5,819 nt of DNA, taken from positions 1 through 5,819 of the forward strand of contig JAUWSD010000084.1 in NCBI GenBank assembly GCA_030610225.1, given 5' to 3'. The stretch is from Chloroflexota bacterium (GTDB taxonomy: Bacteria; Chloroflexota; Anaerolineae; Anaerolineales; UBA11579). Every line of letters begins with the position of its first letter. Position 1 is the stretch's first letter. The notes below the pieces were generated by a model. It worked only from the letters and a program-made list of their open reading frames with translations, was not told where the DNA came from and searched no databases. This document shows, one piece after another, positions 5,414-5,819 of the stretch. Position numbers and translations under genes: made by a program.

Positions 5414-5641
5414 ATGACAAGCGAAGTCAAAAGACTGTACAGGTCTCAAAAAGAAAGAATGATCGGTGGAGTTTGCGGTGGTCTAGGCGATTTTTTCAAT
5501 GTTGATCCAATTATTTTCAGATTGATCTTTGTTTTGATGCTTCTTGGCGCTGGATCAGGAGTTTTAGTTTACATCGTTATGATGTTGATCATTCCCGAAG
5601 AACCGATCGAGATCGAACCAACTGAATATACAGAAGAATAA
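5414..5641 (+). CDS. PspC-domain small membrane protein
   Basis: The 75-residue protein is essentially a single PspC domain. A basic N-terminal segment (KRLYRSQKERMIGGVCGGLG, residues 6-25) contains the hallmark GGVCGGLGDFFNVDP (18-32). One membrane helix follows (about 34-60), then a strongly acidic tail (61-75, seven Glu). Known for the family: PspC proteins sit in the cytoplasmic membrane and take part in phage-shock or envelope-stress sensing; many bacteria carry stand-alone versions without pspA or pspB, as here, and their role is then unclear. The ATG at 5414 follows AGGAG at 5402-5406 with 7-nt spacing. It is a single-gene unit: divergent from the transporter, convergent with the next gene, and closed by its own terminator. 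No other phage-shock gene is visible, so it should not be taken as a psp operon. Confidence 0.92.
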   Translation: MTSEVKRLYRSQKERMIGGVCGGLGDFFNVDPIIFRLIFVLMLLGAGSGVLVYIVMMLIIPEEPIEIEPTEYTEE

Positions 5642-5648
5642 TTGAAAT

Positions 5649-5657
5649 TGTGGATAA
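5649..5657 (-). promoter_or_regulatory. Perfect DnaA-box 9-mer (minus orientation)
   Basis: TGTGGATAA is the exact reverse complement of TTATCCACA, the DnaA-box consensus. It lies between the PspC-domain stop and the terminator hairpin. It is an isolated box, not a cluster, so it is not evidence of a replication origin; a DnaA-titrating or chance site is possible. Confidence 0.3.
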
Positions 5658-5696
5658 AAAAACACCTGATGAATTTTCATCAGGTGTTTTTGTTTT
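5658..5696. terminator. Bidirectional terminator between the PspC and isomerase genes
   Basis: CACCTGATGA (5663-5672) and TCATCAGGTG (5677-5686) form a perfect 10-bp stem with a 4-nt ATTT loop, extended by five A-T pairs (5658-5662 with 5687-5691). TTTTTGTTTT follows on the plus strand. The seven As at 5656-5662 give a seven-T tail on the minus strand. It therefore ends both the PspC-domain gene and the convergent isomerase gene. Confidence 0.92.
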
Positions 5697-5703
5697 AATA
5701 TAG

Positions 5704-5819
5704 TTAGGCAGCTTTGAGTTTACTTTTCAGCTCAATTAACATTGGGACGGGTGTTGGATCAATTTCATATGCAATCGCCATATAGAATGAAATATAGTCG
5801 CCCAAAAGGATGCCGTTCC
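5704..5819 (-). CDS. C-terminal end of a probable bifunctional phosphoglucose/phosphomannose isomerase (5' partial)
   Basis: Reading the minus strand from the right edge gives 37 residues, ending in a TAA at 5704-5706. The pattern LLGDYISFYMAIAYEIDPTP followed by VPMLIELKSKL matches the C-terminus of SIS-domain bifunctional phosphoglucose/phosphomannose isomerases, where LGDYxSxYxA and DPTPV precede a final helix of the type ELKxxL. The family interconverts glucose-6-phosphate and fructose-6-phosphate, and mannose-6-phosphate and fructose-6-phosphate, in the cytoplasm. It is best known from archaea but also occurs in several bacterial phyla, replacing or supplementing classical Pgi. The active-site part lies outside the window, so the assignment rests on the tail only. 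The frame is open to the edge (the first two bases, 5818-5819, belong to a split codon), and the stop lies just beyond the shared terminator. Confidence 0.72.
   Translation of the reverse strand, partial: NGILLGDYISFYMAIAYEIDPTPVPMLIELKSKLKAA

Noticed and set aside
1..5819. Mobile elements, CRISPR arrays, phage genes, tRNA or rRNA genes, toxin-antitoxin pairs
   Set aside because: I looked for these on both strands and saw no transposase, spaced repeat array, tRNA-like fold or small toxin-antitoxin pair; the lone PspC-domain gene is not phage-derived.

Overview
The window is compact bacterial DNA, moderately AT-rich by eye, and looks like core chromosome of a fermentative or otherwise anaerobic bacterium. 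The main evidence is a complete four-subunit, ferredoxin-dependent 2-oxoacid oxidoreductase operon next to the end of a pyruvate phosphate dikinase gene. Together with the DMT transporter type and what looks like the tail of a bifunctional phosphoglucose/phosphomannose isomerase, this is reminiscent of Chloroflexota (Anaerolineae-like). That placement is a guess from gene content; no rRNA or marker gene is present.

Layout, left to right. (1) 1-234 (+): the 3' end of pyruvate phosphate dikinase, closed by a strong hairpin terminator. (2) 300-1416 (+): an overlapping pair, a DinB/ClbS-like four-helix-bundle protein followed by an MBL-fold (glyoxalase II-like) hydrolase. (3) A bidirectional terminator at about 1444-1473 separates this pair from (4) 1485-4217 (-), an operon transcribed right to left in the order ferredoxin (delta), alpha, beta, gamma. 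(5) 4370-5272 (-): an EamA/DMT-family ten-helix transporter lying upstream of the operon in the same direction, with no clear terminator between them. (6) 5414-5641 (+): a small PspC-domain membrane protein, divergent from the transporter. (7) A second bidirectional terminator at about 5658-5696, then (8) 5704-5819 (-): the last 37 residues of a gene that reads as an SIS-domain phosphoglucose/phosphomannose isomerase.

How the genes work together. The operon encodes one enzyme that oxidatively decarboxylates a 2-oxoacid to an acyl-CoA and passes two electrons to ferredoxin, or runs in reverse. All the cofactor motifs are present: thiamine diphosphate-binding residues, four candidate cysteines for the catalytic-subunit cluster, and eight cysteines for two clusters in the delta subunit. 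The dikinase interconverts pyruvate and phosphoenolpyruvate, so both ends of 2-oxoacid metabolism are represented, although the two loci are separate transcription units. The remaining genes are general housekeeping or stress genes with no evident link to the operon.

I did not find a convincing new system. The points most worth checking are regulatory: candidate extended -10 (TGn) promoters in front of four transcription units, an FNR/CRP-like near-palindrome overlapping a perfect DnaA-box 9-mer in the operon leader, and a second perfect DnaA box near the right end. No intergenic stretch exceeds about 155 bases.
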